NCBI GenBank assembly: GCA_041879425.1 | Contig: CP090854.1 | Span: forward strand, 2,356,001 to 2,420,000 | DNA length: 64,000 bases | Source: Vibrio pomeroyi | GTDB lineage: Bacteria; Pseudomonadota; Gammaproteobacteria; Enterobacterales; Vibrionaceae | Reading direction: 5' to 3' | Part shown: piece by piece, positions 17,654 through 28,167 of the stretch | Numbering within the stretch: position 1 is the first letter of the stretch | Layout: each line of letters begins with the position of its first letter | Notes under the pieces: model-generated | What the model saw: only the letters and a program-made list of their open reading frames with translations | Told to the model about the DNA's origin: nothing | Database searches by the model: none | Translations under genes and position numbers: made by a program

Positions 17654-18442
17654 TTATAAGTGGGTTTTCGCCACTTTTGCCGAAGCACTATTTGGGTACT
17701 CGGTCACGACTTGTTGGTAATATTTCTTAGCTTGCGTCGCGTTGTTGTTGCGCGCAGCTATGTCACCAAGCTTAACCAGTGCATCTGCTCGCTTGTTTGA
17801 GTCTTTGTACGACACAACAGCGGCAAAGCTCTTCACGGCTTCTTTATCTTGCTTCTTAGCGAAATAAAGCTGACCTAACCAGTAATGTGAGTTAGGTGTG
17901 AAGGTTGAATCTGGGAAGTCTTTTTGAAACTTTTGGAATGCGGCAATCGCACCCGTGTAGTCTCGTTGCTTTAGAATCATATCTACAGCATTTTGATAAG
18001 CGGTTTGCTCATCGACATCAGTACTGAACGTACCAGAAGCATCTTTAGAGCCTTCACTCGCTGCCACTGCTACCGTTGCGGTTCCTGCTGCTTTCACCTC
18101 GCCTCTTACACGATCCAGTTCAATGAACAGTTCACGTTGGCGCTCTAGCATTTGCTTCATATCGTAGCTGTTTCGTTCCAGCTCACCACGAAGTTCACTG
18201 ATCTCCAGTGCCATGTCGTCGATTTGCTGTTGCATTTGAAGCTGAACAAGGTTGCGATTTTGAAGCAGGCGTTCTAAACGCTCAATATCTGATTCGTTAG
18301 ATGCAGACGCTGCTCGAGAGGAAGATGATGAATTGGTTGCGGTGCTATTGAGATCGGATACTGGAGCTGGTGCAGCGAACGCGGTGTTCGCTGCACTTGC
18401 CAGTAACGAAAGCAAAATGACTCGCTTTGTGTTACTGAACAT
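17654..18442 (-). CDS. cpoB: Cell division coordinator CpoB (YbgF)
   Basis: CpoB is a periplasmic TPR protein that links Tol-Pal to peptidoglycan synthesis at the septum. After a signal peptide ending near A-N-T-A-F-A comes an N-terminal trimerising coiled coil (about residues 50-115), then a TPR-rich C-terminal domain with three repeats (for example F-P-D-S-T-F-T-P-N-S-H-Y-W-L-G-Q). I chose the ATG at 18442, which has GAGGAA 7 bases upstream, over an upstream TTG at 18457. It is the last gene of the ybgC-tolQRAB-pal-cpoB cluster. Confidence 0.93.
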   Translation of the reverse strand: MFSNTKRVILLSLLASAANTAFAAPAPVSDLNSTATNSSSSSRAASASNESDIERLERLLQNRNLVQLQMQQQIDDMALEISELRGELERNSYDMKQMLERQRELFIELDRVRGEVKAAGTATVAVAASEGSKDASGTFSTDVDEQTAYQNAVDMILKQRDYTGAIAAFQKFQKDFPDSTFTPNSHYWLGQLYFAKKQDKEAVKSFAAVVSYKDSNKRADALVKLGDIAARNNNATQAKKYYQQVVTEYPNSASAKVAKTHL

Positions 18443-18475
18443 GAGGCAATTCCTCAATTATATAGCCTACTAAAA

Positions 18476-19018
18476 TTAGTAAACTAGTACTGCGCGACGG
18501 TTTTTAGCGTACACATCTTCAGATTGACCTAGAAGAAGTGGCTTCTCTTCACCGTAGCTTACGATAGAGATTTGGTCTGCTTGAACACCTAGAGCTTGTA
18601 GGTATTTCGCTACAGCTTGTGCACGACGCTCGCCAAGTGCGATGTTGTACTCAGGAGTACCGCGCTCATCAGCGTGACCTTCGATAGTAACGTTCATGTC
18701 AACGTTCTTAACTAGGTAAGCTGCGTGAGCTGCTAGCATTTCTTCGTAATCGCCAGCGATAGTAGAGTTATCGAATGCGAAGTAAATTGTTTGAGTTTCA
18801 CGTAGCGCTTGCTCTTTAAGCTCTTGCTCAGACAGTTGACCGTTAGCGTCAATTGGCGTTACAACAGTTGTGTCTACGTTGCCTTCTGAACCTGAAGTTG
18901 TTTGGTTGCTTTCAGTACCAGATGTTGCAGATGTTGCTTCATCAGTTGAGCTACATGCCGTTACTGCCATCACTGGTAGTGCAATCATCAAGCCTTTAAG
19001 AACTTTGTTAAGTTGCAT
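18476..19018 (-). CDS. pal: Peptidoglycan-associated lipoprotein Pal
   Basis: Pal is an outer-membrane lipoprotein that binds peptidoglycan and TolB. The signal peptide ends in the lipobox V-T-A-C with Cys22, followed by a Ser/Thr-rich linker. The C-terminal OmpA-like domain has Y-F-A-F-D-N-S, the conserved [12 protein letters not shown] motif and L-G-E-R-R-A, which contact diaminopimelate in the family. The 180-residue length is close to E. coli Pal (173). Confidence 0.97.
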   Translation of the reverse strand: MQLNKVLKGLMIALPVMAVTACSSTDEATSATSGTESNQTTSGSEGNVDTTVVTPIDANGQLSEQELKEQALRETQTIYFAFDNSTIAGDYEEMLAAHAAYLVKNVDMNVTIEGHADERGTPEYNIALGERRAQAVAKYLQALGVQADQISIVSYGEEKPLLLGQSEDVYAKNRRAVLVY

Positions 19019-19129
19019 CTTTTTTTCCTTACGTTATCAAACTTAGTTTCTACAGCGACTAAGTGCTATAGATAGTTAAACGCCACAATAGTTAACACTA
19101 TCAATAGCTAATAGAATGTATCACTTAAA

Positions 19130-20482
19130 CTAGAGGAACGGTGACCATGCAGGCGCTCTTACACGTCCGTTGGTTGCCGGTAATCTAGCTTTGAAACGGC
19201 CATCGATAGAAACCATCGATAGTACGTTTGTCTTGTTGTAAATAGAGCTATAGATAACCATACCTCCATTCGGTGCAATACTTGGAGATTCATCTAACAG
19301 TGTTTTTGTTAGTACCTGAACCGCACCGGTTTCCAAATCTTGCTTAGCCAAGTTAAAACCTGAGTTGCTACGATTTACCATGATTAGGAATCGTCCATCA
19401 GGTGTGATCTGGCCACCTAAGTTTTGGCTACCTTGCCAAGTAATACGAGAAGTCGAATTATTTGACAAATTTACATTATAAATCTGTGGTTTACCACCAC
19501 GATCCGATGTGAAAATTAGAGACTTGCCATCTGGGTGCCAGAATGGTTCAGTATTATTCGAACGGCCGCGGGTAATTTGAGTCAGCTTACGGCTAGCAAG
19601 GTCAAGTGTGTACACCTGAAGGCTGCCCGTTTTCGACAATACCAATGCCAATGTTTTACCATCTGGCGAGAATCTTGGCGCACCATTGTGACGAGGGTAT
19701 GACGTCACTTTCTCACGTTCACCGGTGTAAATATTCATGATGAATATTTCAGCTTGGCCATTTTGGAAGCTCACATAAGCCAGCTTTTTACCGTCAGGTG
19801 ACCATGCAGGTGACATAAGAGGCTGCTTAGAACGAAGTACTAAACGCTCGTTAAAGCCATCGTAATCTGCAACACGAAGCTGGTACGGGTACTTATCTTT
19901 ATCGTTCACTACCACGTAAGAGATGCGAGTTAAGAACGCGCCTTTCTCACCAGTTAGCTCTTCATACACCAGATCTGAGATACGGTGTGCGTACTCTCTC
20001 AAGCGCTTTCCAGGAACTGTAGCCTTCTTGTTGAACAACACGTGATCTTTAGAAAGAACCAATTGGCCTTCATCGCTTAGTGCACGACTTTGTCCTTTGG
20101 TCAGTTGACCTCGAACAATGTCGATCAATTGGTAATTCACCACATACTGCCCTTCGGCATTTTTAGTGATGCTACCTGTAAGCAGTGAGTCAACGCCTAG
20201 GTTGGTCCAAGCATCAAAGTTCACCTCAGTTTCGCTGTAAGGCGTTTGAGGCATTTTGCTTGTCGCAACTGGGCTGAATTTACCACTACGTTGTAAGTCA
20301 GAAGCGATAACTGCTGATACATCGTGTGGCAGTGGCTCTGCGCCTTCCCAACGGAAAGGTACAATAGCAATAGGTCGTGCAGAGTTAATGCCGTCTGTAA
20401 TAACCAGCTCCAGCGCCGCATGTGCAAACTGGCTGCTTGTCGCTATTACAAAAACAAAACTCAGTAATAGTTTTTTTAACAC
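19130..20482 (-). CDS. tolB: Tol-Pal system protein TolB
   Basis: TolB is the periplasmic beta-propeller of the Tol-Pal system and binds Pal and TolA. The 450-residue protein has a signal peptide (F-A-H-A near residue 22), an N-terminal alpha/beta domain, then repeated propeller blades with S-P-D-G-K-x-L-A, H-P-D-G-K-S-L and T-P-D-G-R-F-L signatures. It starts with GTG at 20482 and has AAGGA upstream. It follows tolA by 12 bases. Confidence 0.96.
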   Translation of the reverse strand: MLKKLLLSFVFVIATSSQFAHAALELVITDGINSARPIAIVPFRWEGAEPLPHDVSAVIASDLQRSGKFSPVATSKMPQTPYSETEVNFDAWTNLGVDSLLTGSITKNAEGQYVVNYQLIDIVRGQLTKGQSRALSDEGQLVLSKDHVLFNKKATVPGKRLREYAHRISDLVYEELTGEKGAFLTRISYVVVNDKDKYPYQLRVADYDGFNERLVLRSKQPLMSPAWSPDGKKLAYVSFQNGQAEIFIMNIYTGEREKVTSYPRHNGAPRFSPDGKTLALVLSKTGSLQVYTLDLASRKLTQITRGRSNNTEPFWHPDGKSLIFTSDRGGKPQIYNVNLSNNSTSRITWQGSQNLGGQITPDGRFLIMVNRSNSGFNLAKQDLETGAVQVLTKTLLDESPSIAPNGGMVIYSSIYNKTNVLSMVSIDGRFKARLPATNGRVRAPAWSPFL

Positions 20483-20494
20483 AAGTTCGTCCTT

Positions 20495-21562
20495 TTACTC
20501 TGGTGATACAGTTAAGTTGATGTCTTTCAATGATTTCACAATGTCAGGGTCTTTAGGCAATGGGTAAGATTGCACTTGTGCCACCGCACGCTTGGTTGCT
20601 GCGCATAAACGGCTATCGCCATCCAAGATACTTAAGCTACCCAAAATCGCGTTTGAGCCCGTTGGAATAAGCTTCAAGTTCACTCGGCACGAGCGCCCTC
20701 TGTAGCTGTCTTCTAACAGTAGGTTCTGCTGAATCAGTTGGGTATAAATAGCGCCGTAACGCTGTGCTTCATCACTAATAAATTGTTGTCTTGCCGAAGA
20801 GTTTTGAGTCGCTTCAGTTTCAAGACCAGCAAAGATGTCGTTCAATGCCGCTTCTTGCTGTTTACGCTCTTTTTCCGCTCTTGCTGCCGCTTCTTTTGCC
20901 TTACGGGCTTTCTCTGCTGCAGCGGCTGCTTCTTTCTCTTTCGCTATACGTTGCTTCTCAGCTCGCTCAGCGGCCTCTTTTTCTTTACGCGCTCTTTCTG
21001 CAGCTTCTTGCGCGGCTTTTTCTTTTGCCACGCGTTCTTGTTCAGCTTTCGCGATAGCAGCTTCTTTGGCTTTACGCTCGTTTTCAGCTTTCACTAGTGC
21101 CGCTTCTTTCAACTTGCGGTCAGCTTCTGCTTTAGCGGCTTTCTTTTTCTCTTGCTGTAAACGCGCTTCTTCCGCTTGACGTTGTTTCTCTTTCTCAACT
21201 CGACGTTTTTCAGCTTCACGAGTTGCTTTCGCTTCTTTCGCTTGCTGTTCTTTCAGCTTACGAATGTTTTCCTCTTCCGCTTTACGATTCTTTTCCAGTC
21301 GTTCACTTTCACGTCTGAGTTTGTCTAGACGCTCTTGCTCTTTCTTGCTCGCCGCTTCTCGTTGTTGACGAATCTGTTGAGCTTGCTGGCGAACCAACTG
21401 AGGATCAATCACCACAGCCTGAACCATTTGCCCTGTCGGCTTAGGTTCTGACATCGTGAAATCCGCTCCCCAAATGAGCGCAACGAATAGAATGACGTGC
21501 AGCCCAAGTGAAATAAGAAGCGGTTTTCTGAAACTATTGGATTTTTTATTAGTCGCTTTCAT
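20495..21562 (-). CDS. tolA: Tol-Pal system protein TolA
   Basis: TolA spans the periplasm and transmits energy from TolQR to the outer membrane. A single helix near residues 13-33 anchors it in the inner membrane. A very long, charged Ala/Lys/Glu-rich coiled coil (about residues 60-240, with many K-E-A-A-x-x-A-E units) is followed by the C-terminal domain III with two cysteines (C-R-V-N and L-C-A-A). The coiled coil causes long antisense open frames on the plus strand that are not genes. Confidence 0.95.
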   Translation of the reverse strand: MKATNKKSNSFRKPLLISLGLHVILFVALIWGADFTMSEPKPTGQMVQAVVIDPQLVRQQAQQIRQQREAASKKEQERLDKLRRESERLEKNRKAEEENIRKLKEQQAKEAKATREAEKRRVEKEKQRQAEEARLQQEKKKAAKAEADRKLKEAALVKAENERKAKEAAIAKAEQERVAKEKAAQEAAERARKEKEAAERAEKQRIAKEKEAAAAAEKARKAKEAAARAEKERKQQEAALNDIFAGLETEATQNSSARQQFISDEAQRYGAIYTQLIQQNLLLEDSYRGRSCRVNLKLIPTGSNAILGSLSILDGDSRLCAATKRAVAQVQSYPLPKDPDIVKSLKDINLTVSPE

Positions 21563-21575
21563 GAATGCTACGGAG

Positions 21576-22019
21576 CTATTCCCTTATATCCGTTAAAAGG
21601 CCAACCTTTGGCACACCTGCACGGCTTAATTCATCAAGTAATAAAACCACTTCAGCGTATGGCGTTGCAGCATCACCGCCCACCGCCACTGGAGAATTCG
21701 GCTTCAAAGACAACTCAGCTTTTACTCGGACGATAATATCTTCCATAGATAAGCCACGTTGTACTTCTTCGTCATTCACGCTCAAACCAAGCTCACCGTC
21801 TTTGTTCACTTCAACGATAATAAAGCTTGCATTGTCGTCACCCAAAAGATCTTGTGCAGACTTAGCCGTTGAAGCCTGAGGCAATTCAACGTCGACACCT
21901 TGAGTCACAAACGGTGAAGTCACCATAAAAATGATCAGCAAAACAAGCATAACGTCGATGTAAGGTACAACGTTAATCTCTGCTGTCATTTTGCGTTTTT
22001 TAGGTTGGTATCCAGCCAT
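21576..22019 (-). CDS. tolR: Tol-Pal system protein TolR
   Basis: TolR (147 residues) is an ExbD-family inner-membrane protein that, with TolQ, uses the proton gradient to power TolA. The single helix contains the conserved Asp in P-Y-I-D-V-M-L-V-L-L-I-I-F-M-V, the proton-carrying residue of the family. A periplasmic domain follows. Start and stop are 3-13 bases from its neighbours in the tolQ-R-A operon. Confidence 0.96.
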   Translation of the reverse strand: MAGYQPKKRKMTAEINVVPYIDVMLVLLIIFMVTSPFVTQGVDVELPQASTAKSAQDLLGDDNASFIIVEVNKDGELGLSVNDEEVQRGLSMEDIIVRVKAELSLKPNSPVAVGGDAATPYAEVVLLLDELSRAGVPKVGLLTDIRE

Positions 22020-22022
22020 CTA

Positions 22023-22706
22023 TTATTCCCTGCCAGCCATCGCTTGACGGTGAAGAATGCTGTGGAACTCTTCAGAGAAAGTCGCGTAGTTGTGTTCTAG
22101 CTTGCCTACTCGGCTGCTGAAGCGGTTGTAAGCCATTACTGCAGGAATCGCAGCGAATAGACCCATCGCTGTTGCAATAAGTGCTTCTGCAATACCAGGA
22201 GCAACCATAGCCAGTGTCGCTTGCTTCACTTCACCTAATGCGATGAATGAGTGCATGATGCCCCAAACCGTACCAAATAGGCCGATGTAAGGACTGATAG
22301 AACCGACTGTCGCTAAGAAAGGTAAGTTCGTTTCTAGCTCGTCTACTTCGCGGGCTACTGCAACGCGCATTGCTCGGCCAGTACCTTCCATGATGAAGTC
22401 AGGAGACGTTGCGTTTGATTTACGAAGGCGAGCAAATTCAGTGAAGCCTGCGTAGAAAATCTCTTCGGTACCAGAAAGCTCATCTTTGCGCTTATTGCTC
22501 TCTTGATACAATTTAGCCAGATCAACACCAGACCAGAACTTATCTTCAAACACTTCAGTTTGTTTAGAAGCTTGAGATAACACTTTACTTCTTTTTATGA
22601 TCATCGCCCAAGACACAACAGACATGCCCATAAGAGTCAGCATGACCACCTTAACTAGTAAACTAGCTTCTAAAATTAGGCCTAAGATTGAGATTTCAGC
22701 AGTCAC
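22023..22706 (-). CDS. tolQ: Tol-Pal system protein TolQ
   Basis: TolQ (227 residues) is the ExbB/MotA-family channel subunit with three membrane helices. The conserved G-L-x-G-T-V-W-G-I-M and A-L-x-A-T-A-x-G-L-x-A-A-I-P signatures are present. It starts with GTG at 22706, overlapping the end of ybgC by 11 bases, which suggests translational coupling. Confidence 0.96.
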   Translation of the reverse strand: MTAEISILGLILEASLLVKVVMLTLMGMSVVSWAMIIKRSKVLSQASKQTEVFEDKFWSGVDLAKLYQESNKRKDELSGTEEIFYAGFTEFARLRKSNATSPDFIMEGTGRAMRVAVAREVDELETNLPFLATVGSISPYIGLFGTVWGIMHSFIALGEVKQATLAMVAPGIAEALIATAMGLFAAIPAVMAYNRFSSRVGKLEHNYATFSEEFHSILHRQAMAGRE

Positions 22707-23115
22707 TATTCGTTAGCTCCGTAAGAATAAATGTTGGCATTGCCTTTGGTTTCATTTTTTGATTGTCGATACATGCTACCTTAACCATTGCTTTACACAA
22801 TGCTTTGCCATCAGGATTTACGATCTCTTGACAGAAGACCAAGGTAGCTCGCTTCAACTCGTAAATATTTGTAATGACTTGTAAAGAATCATCAAGGCGC
22901 GCGCCTTGAATAAAATCTATGTCCATATGTCGGACTACAAAACCGATGTTTTGTTCTAATAATACCTGCTGAGAAACGCCAATTGAGCGCAACATCTCAG
23001 TTCGAGCGCGTTCAAAAAATTTGAGATAGTTAGAATGGTACACCACGCCACCGGCATCGGTGTCTTCGTAATATACGGTTACTGGCCACGTAAACGGCTT
23101 AGATAATCCCTGCAA
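22696..23115 (-). CDS. ybgC: Acyl-CoA thioesterase YbgC
   Basis: This 139-residue hotdog-fold thioesterase is the usual first gene of the Tol-Pal operon. The active-site motif [13 protein letters not shown] carries the catalytic Asp of the 4-hydroxybenzoyl-CoA thioesterase group. It probably acts on acyl-CoA or acyl-carrier-protein thioesters near the membrane. The start is a TTG at 23115 with GTGGAA upstream. Confidence 0.94.
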   Translation of the reverse strand: MQGLSKPFTWPVTVYYEDTDAGGVVYHSNYLKFFERARTEMLRSIGVSQQVLLEQNIGFVVRHMDIDFIQGARLDDSLQVITNIYELKRATLVFCQEIVNPDGKALCKAMVKVACIDNQKMKPKAMPTFILTELTNSDC

Positions 23116-23211
23116 ATTGATTCCACAACCCTAAAACGGTAAAGAGATTACTATAACCTAACTCATTATCATTAATAGTATATGGCAGTGAATTTTTTGA
23201 GTTTAGAGACG

Positions 23212-23240
23212 AAAAAAAAGCCATCTGTATAAGATGACCT
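23212..23240 (-). terminator. Terminator of the cyd operon
   Basis: A 9-bp stem (23218-23226 with 23232-23240, including G-U pairs) is followed on the minus strand by eight T residues. It lies after ybgE and before the ybgC promoter. Confidence 0.75.
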
Positions 23241-23306
23241 CTTTTTGACTAAAAACCCAACAGTTACCTAGGTTTACTTTGTTATAAACCTAATTCACAA
23301 CCTTAT

Positions 23307-23609
23307 TTAGATAAGGCGCAGCACCGTTAGGTAGAGCAAAATTGTGAGCGAAACGTACGGGCTAAACAGCAGCTGCCACATCCAAGCTCTTGGCTTAAAT
23401 CCGATACCGTAAACCATGCTTGAGCATACTGCCCAGATAAACATTGGCCCGATGATCGCGTTAAAGCCACCGATGCTCGTCGCATACGCTTCAGGATCCC
23501 ACATTACCAAACCAACATGCATGAAACCCAATACCAGGGATAAAGCTCTTAACAGGGTCTTATCCATTGGTTGATGCAGCTTAGCAACTTGCTCTGCGAG
23601 ATTACTCAC
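23307..23609 (-). CDS. ybgE: Cyd operon protein YbgE
   Basis: This is a 100-residue inner-membrane protein with about three hydrophobic helices, the YbgE protein that commonly follows cydABX. Its role is not firmly known. The start is a GTG at 23609, which overlaps the end of cydX by 8 bases. It is the last gene before the operon terminator. Confidence 0.87.
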   Translation of the reverse strand: MSNLAEQVAKLHQPMDKTLLRALSLVLGFMHVGLVMWDPEAYATSIGGFNAIIGPMFIWAVCSSMVYGIGFKPRAWMWQLLFSPYVSLTILLYLTVLRLI

Positions 23610-23709
23610 TGTCTTTGTCCATCATTTCTGAATGCTCTAGCCATAGAGCATTGATGATGCCGAATGCACATGCTAGAAGTACACCCAAAATCCATGCGAA
23701 ATACCACAT
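23602..23709 (-). CDS. cydX: Cytochrome bd oxidase small subunit CydX
   Basis: This 35-residue single-helix protein was read directly from the minus strand: it begins M-W-Y-F-A-W-I-L-G and ends in a polar tail with E-H-S-E and D-K-D-S-E. The start at 23709 has a strong GGAG site 7 bases upstream. CydX is a short subunit needed for stability of CydAB in Proteobacteria, and W-Y-F-x-W-I-L-G is its typical N-terminus. It lies 31 bases after cydB and overlaps ybgE. At this size it is easily missed by gene callers. Confidence 0.95.
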   Translation of the reverse strand: MWYFAWILGVLLACAFGIINALWLEHSEMMDKDSE

Positions 23710-23740
23710 AAAATTTCTCCTAAGTTATTTCACTTCTAGC

Positions 23741-24877
23741 TTAGTAAGCTGAAACGTCGTTATCTTCGATGTGTTTCTTATCTAGGCGACCGAACATTTT
23801 GTAGTATGTCCAAGTTGTGTAGCCAAGAATCACAGGAACCATTACCGCCGCAACTGCAGTCATAAGACCAAGCGTTAGCTCACTCGCTGTTGAATCCCAC
23901 ATAGTCAAACTATGGTTAGGGTTCAGGCTTGATGGCATTACAAATGGGAACATCGCAAAACCGGCCGTTAGAATAACACCAGCGTTAGATAGGCTTGAGA
24001 ACAAGAATGCGAAACCACCACGCTCAAAGCGAGATGCAATCACAGCAAGCAGTGGCATTACCACACCAAGAATCGGCGCAGCCCACATTGCTGGATAGGT
24101 TTCGAAGTTTGTCATCCAAGCACCAACTTGAAGTGATACTTCTTTGTTTAGTGGGTTTGAATCAGCAAACGTATCGATAGTGCTTGTAATCACATAGCCT
24201 TCGATAGATTGAACCCAGAAACCACCAATAACGAACAGAGCAATAGCAATTAGGCCAGTGATCTGAGCAACGTTACGTGCACGGTTGTGCAGTTCTTCTG
24301 TTGTCTTCATTTGAAGCCATGTTGCACCTTGCATCACGAACAACATTAGAGCCAACACGCCACATAGCAATGCAAACGGGTTTAGCAGAGCGAAGAACGT
24401 ACCGTGGTACTTAGACATCATCAGGTCGTTTAGGTCAAATGGAACACCTTGCATTAGGTTACCAAATGCTACACCGAAGATGATTGGCGGAACTGTGCCA
24501 CTAAAGCAAAGTGCGTAGTCCCAAGCCTTACGCCATTTTGGCTCTTCAATCTTTGAACGGTAATCAAGAGCAAGTGGACGTAGCCAAAGTGCTGCTAGCG
24601 TCACGTACATTGCGAAATAGAAACCAGAGAAAGACGTCGCGTAAACCAGTGGCCATGCAGCGAACAATGCACCACCAGCCGTAATTAGCCATACTTGGTT
24701 GCCGTCCCAGTGAGGGGCAATAGTATTCAGCATAATACGACGTTCAGTGTCGCTCTTACCGATAACAGGAGACAGAGCTGCAACACCCATATCAAAGCCA
24801 TCAGTTACGGCGAAACCAACCAGTAAAACACCGATCAATACCCACCAAATAAGTCGTAAGCTTTCGTAATCAAACAT
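23741..24877 (-). CDS. cydB: Cytochrome bd ubiquinol oxidase subunit II
   Basis: CydB (378 residues) is the second subunit of the cytochrome bd quinol oxidase, the high-affinity terminal oxidase used at low oxygen. It has about nine hydrophobic helices. The N-terminal W-W-V-L-I-G-V-L-L-V-G-F-A-V-T-D-G-F-D-M-G-V and the later I-A-P-H-W-D-G-N-Q-V-W motif are diagnostic of the family. It begins 13 bases after cydA. Confidence 0.97.
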   Translation of the reverse strand: MFDYESLRLIWWVLIGVLLVGFAVTDGFDMGVAALSPVIGKSDTERRIMLNTIAPHWDGNQVWLITAGGALFAAWPLVYATSFSGFYFAMYVTLAALWLRPLALDYRSKIEEPKWRKAWDYALCFSGTVPPIIFGVAFGNLMQGVPFDLNDLMMSKYHGTFFALLNPFALLCGVLALMLFVMQGATWLQMKTTEELHNRARNVAQITGLIAIALFVIGGFWVQSIEGYVITSTIDTFADSNPLNKEVSLQVGAWMTNFETYPAMWAAPILGVVMPLLAVIASRFERGGFAFLFSSLSNAGVILTAGFAMFPFVMPSSLNPNHSLTMWDSTASELTLGLMTAVAAVMVPVILGYTTWTYYKMFGRLDKKHIEDNDVSAY

Positions 24878-24890
24878 AATATTCCCTCAC

Positions 24891-26477
24891 TTATACTTCA
24901 ACTGAACGGCTAACGTTGTCTTCAACAGAGTTATCGTTTTGTTCGAAGTGGTAACGGCCTGTCTTCAAGCTACTTGGACCTTTACGTGCGAATTTCAGCA
25001 TTAGGTAAACTTCAGCAATCAAGAACACTGTGTAGAGTGCCAGGATAGCGAATAGAGAAGTCCAAAGCTGTTCGATAGTTAGTGCTGATGCAGCAACGTT
25101 AACCGGTAGGATTTCACCAACCGCCCATGGTTGACGACCAAACTCAGCAACGAACCAACCTGCTTCAATCGCAATCCAAGGCAGTGGGATTGAGAATAGC
25201 GCAGCTTTAAGTACCCATGGTTTCTGTTCGATCTTCTGACGACACGTTTGAACAAACGCAGCACCGAATACAAACAGCATGATGAAGCCACAAGCAACCA
25301 TTAGACGGAATGACCAGAATAGAGGCCAAACTGTTGGGATAGAATCATCCGCAGCCATTTGGATTTGGTCTTCTGTTGCATCAACAACTTCGTCTGTGTA
25401 GCGCTTAAGAAGTAGACCGTAACCTAGGTCACCTTTCACTTCGTCGAAAGCAGCCATGTTTTCTTCAGACTTGTCGCCTGCACGTAGCTTTTCAAGCAAT
25501 TCGTACGCGTACATACCCGTGCGGATACGATCAACGTGGTCATCACGTAGGTCACGCAAGCCCGTTACTTCTTTATCTAAAGAACGTGTTGCGATGATAC
25601 CCATTACGTAAGGAATTTTAATTGCGTAGTCAGTATTCATTGTCTCTTGGTTTGGAATACCAAAAACAGTAAATGCTGCAGGTGCTTCTTCAGTGTGCCA
25701 TTCCGCTTCTACAGCAGCGAGCTTCACTTTTTGAACTTCACCAAGCTCGTAACCAGATTCATCACCTAGTACGATTACTGACAGGATCGCCGCCATACCG
25801 AAAGATGCTGCAATCGCGAAAGAGCGACGAGCAAAGGCAAGGTCACGACCTTTAAGAATGTAGTATGAGCTGATACCAAGGATGAACATTGCACCCGTTG
25901 TGTAACCAGATGCTACTGTGTGTACGAATTTAACTTGTGCTACTGGGTTTAATACAACTTCAGCGAAGCTCACCATTTCCATACGCATGGTTTCAAAGTT
26001 AAATTCCGCACCCACTGGGTTTTGCATCCAGCCGTTTGCTACCAAGATCCAAAGCGCTGAGAAGTTAGAGCCAAGTGCTACTAACCAAGTTACCGCTAAG
26101 TGTTGACGCTTTGACAGTCTGTCCCAACCGAAGAAGAATAGGCCAACAAAAGTAGACTCTAGGAAGAATGCAACAAGCGCTTCGATAGCTAGCGGAGCAC
26201 CAAAGATGTCGCCAACATAGTGAGAATAGTAAGACCAGTTAGTACCAAACTGGAACTCCATGGTTAAGCCTGTCGCTACACCAAGAGCAAAGTTAATACC
26301 AAACAATTTACCCCAGAACTTGGTCATGTCCTTGTAAATTTGCTTGCCAGTCATTACATAAACTGACTCCATAATGGCAAGTAGAAATGCCATACCTAAA
26401 GTCAGTGGAACAAATAGGAAGTGATACATCGCTGTAAATGCAAACTGCAATCGCGACAGATCAACAACATCAATCAT
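24891..26477 (-). CDS. cydA: Cytochrome bd ubiquinol oxidase subunit I
   Basis: CydA carries the quinol site and the hemes b558, b595 and d. The start at 26477 has AAGGAG five bases upstream and aligns with the E. coli N-terminus; an upstream in-frame start adds ten residues with no support. His near the N-terminus (F-T-A-M-Y-H-F) and the F-F-L-E-S-T-F-V-G motif match heme ligand regions. The Q-loop region is present between about residues 250 and 390. The operon is cydA-cydB-cydX-ybgE. Confidence 0.97.
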   Translation of the reverse strand: MIDVVDLSRLQFAFTAMYHFLFVPLTLGMAFLLAIMESVYVMTGKQIYKDMTKFWGKLFGINFALGVATGLTMEFQFGTNWSYYSHYVGDIFGAPLAIEALVAFFLESTFVGLFFFGWDRLSKRQHLAVTWLVALGSNFSALWILVANGWMQNPVGAEFNFETMRMEMVSFAEVVLNPVAQVKFVHTVASGYTTGAMFILGISSYYILKGRDLAFARRSFAIAASFGMAAILSVIVLGDESGYELGEVQKVKLAAVEAEWHTEEAPAAFTVFGIPNQETMNTDYAIKIPYVMGIIATRSLDKEVTGLRDLRDDHVDRIRTGMYAYELLEKLRAGDKSEENMAAFDEVKGDLGYGLLLKRYTDEVVDATEDQIQMAADDSIPTVWPLFWSFRLMVACGFIMLFVFGAAFVQTCRQKIEQKPWVLKAALFSIPLPWIAIEAGWFVAEFGRQPWAVGEILPVNVAASALTIEQLWTSLFAILALYTVFLIAEVYLMLKFARKGPSSLKTGRYHFEQNDNSVEDNVSRSVEV

Positions 26478-26692
26478 GGTAACTCCTTTGTGTCGGCTGA
26501 ATGACACTTGTGTGATTATTCACCTCAAAAATCCATGTTAAAACAATTTATGTAATTGTTATTACAAATTGAAATTTGTAGCAAAAACGTACCGTTATAG
26601 TTAGATTATTGTTAAGCATGAGCTAATATAGCTGGCGCTAATATTACTGATAAAATCAGTATGTTTCAAAAGGTTTATGGGAGAACCCTGCG

Positions 26693-26706
26693 TTGATTTG
26701 TATCAA
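26693..26706. promoter_or_regulatory. FNR box upstream of cydA
   Basis: The 14 bases match TTGAT-N4-ATCAA exactly, the FNR consensus. The centre is about 222 bases upstream of the cydA start. FNR control of cydAB is established in E. coli. A weaker TGAT-N4-ATCA palindrome lies 51 bases further upstream at 26745-26756. Confidence 0.7.
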
Positions 26707-26982
26707 ATTTATTCGAGCAAATTAGAGTTATTTTTGTACAATTATGATTAAAATCACACCAATTATGCTTGTCTTAATAACAGCGCATGATATCTGTGAC
26801 AAATGCTCATCACCGCCTCAACATCCGAATTACAACTACCTATAAAGTATTAACAAAAAACATGACAACTTATTTCATTTTCTGTTATCTAAATCAAACC
26901 TGAAATCAAAGTTTCCATTTTTGAAGCACCCTTTTCGACCTTTTTATCGACTCGCTCAAAGAGTTGTTATTCAGTAAAAAGC

Positions 26983-27012
26983 AAAAAATCCCAGCGCTTA
27001 TGCAACTGGGAT
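26983..27012 (-). terminator. Terminator of ruvB
   Basis: A 7-bp stem (26988-26994 with 27006-27012) is followed on the minus strand by a T6 tract. It lies directly after the ruvB stop at 27030. Confidence 0.8.
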
Positions 27013-27029
27013 CTCTAAAATTGAATAAT

Positions 27030-28046
27030 TTAACGATTGGAGGGTTTATCGATGCCGAAGTGTAAATACGCTCTGTCGGTCGCGATTCGACCTCTCGGCG
27101 TTCTTTGTAGATAACCTTGCTGTATCAAGTAAGGCTCTAACACATCTTCAATGGTGTCTCTCTCTTCACCAATCGCGGCAGCCATGTTGTCGATACCCAC
27201 AGGACCACCACCAAACTTCTCCATAATTGCGAGTAGAAGCTTTCTATCCATATAGTCGAAACCTTTAGCATCGACATCCAACATGTTAAGCGCTTTATCG
27301 GCAACCTCAGGACAAATATGGCCATCCCCTTTCACTTCCGCATAGTCGCGTACACGGCGCAGTAATCGGTTAGCAATACGAGGTGTACCACGAGCACGAC
27401 GCGCAACTTCCAATGCGCCTTCAGACTCCATAGATAAACCTAAGCAATCGGCACTGCGCTGAACGATATTTTGCAGGTCTTCAACTTTGTAGTACTCAAG
27501 ACGCTGGGTAATACCAAAACGGTCACGCAGCGGAGACGTCAGAGAGCCAGCACGAGTGGTCGCGCCAATCAGAGTGAAAGGTGGAAGGTCGATCTTGATT
27601 GAGCGCGCCGCAGGGCCTTCACCAATCATGATATCCAGTTGGTAATCTTCCATCGCTGGATACAACACCTCTTCAACCACAGGGCTTAAACGGTGGATCT
27701 CATCGATGAACAGCACATCATTTTCTTCAAGGTTAGTCAGCAATGCCGCCAAATCCCCTGCTTTCTCTAATACAGGTCCTGAAGTGGTCCGAATGTTAAC
27801 GTCCATTTCATTGGCAACGATATTCGCCAAGGTGGTTTTACCTAAGCCTGGAGGACCAAATATCAACAGATGATCGAGCGCCTCATTACGAAGTTGAGCT
27901 GCTTTGATGAAGATTTCCATCTGACCACGAACGTGATCCTGACCTTGATAGTCGGCTAATGCTTTCGGTCGTATCGCGCGGTCAATAACATCTTCATCTT
28001 TAAAGACCGGATTATCAGGAGCAATGAGGCGATCAGCTTCAATCAT
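27030..28046 (-). CDS. ruvB: Holliday junction branch migration helicase RuvB
   Basis: RuvB is the AAA+ motor that moves Holliday junctions with RuvA. Walker A (G-P-P-G-L-G-K-T-T), Walker B (L-F-I-D-E-I-H-R-L), sensor I (I-G-A-T-T-R) and a C-terminal winged helix are all visible. I chose the ATG at 28046, which aligns with M-I-E-A-D-R-L-I in the family, over a TTG four codons upstream. Unlike E. coli, 168 bases including a hairpin separate it from ruvA. Confidence 0.96.
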   Translation of the reverse strand: MIEADRLIAPDNPVFKDEDVIDRAIRPKALADYQGQDHVRGQMEIFIKAAQLRNEALDHLLIFGPPGLGKTTLANIVANEMDVNIRTTSGPVLEKAGDLAALLTNLEENDVLFIDEIHRLSPVVEEVLYPAMEDYQLDIMIGEGPAARSIKIDLPPFTLIGATTRAGSLTSPLRDRFGITQRLEYYKVEDLQNIVQRSADCLGLSMESEGALEVARRARGTPRIANRLLRRVRDYAEVKGDGHICPEVADKALNMLDVDAKGFDYMDRKLLLAIMEKFGGGPVGIDNMAAAIGEERDTIEDVLEPYLIQQGYLQRTPRGRIATDRAYLHFGIDKPSNR

Positions 28047-28167
28047 AGAGGGTTCCAATTTAAGAGTGTTAACTCTGTTATCTTTAATTCTTGCTTAGTC
28101 GCTCACCAATATTGGAGCATATAAATACTAAGCATATTCTAACGAGATAGTACTCGCTAGAGATAAA

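Larger units (their letters stand above)
26478..27029. other. Long regulatory region upstream of cydA
   Basis: About 550 bases separate the ruvB stop from the cydA start. It is AT-rich and holds the ruvB terminator (26983-27012), a perfect FNR box (26693-26706) and a second FNR/CRP-like palindrome (26745-26756). I see no gene. A long upstream region with several anaerobic-regulator sites is usual for cydAB. Confidence 0.6.

Noticed and set aside
20738..21179. Several plus-strand frames of 88-119 residues over tolA
   Set aside because: They are antisense reflections of the Ala/Lys/Glu-rich coiled coil, giving Leu/Ser/Phe-rich sequences with no start signals.
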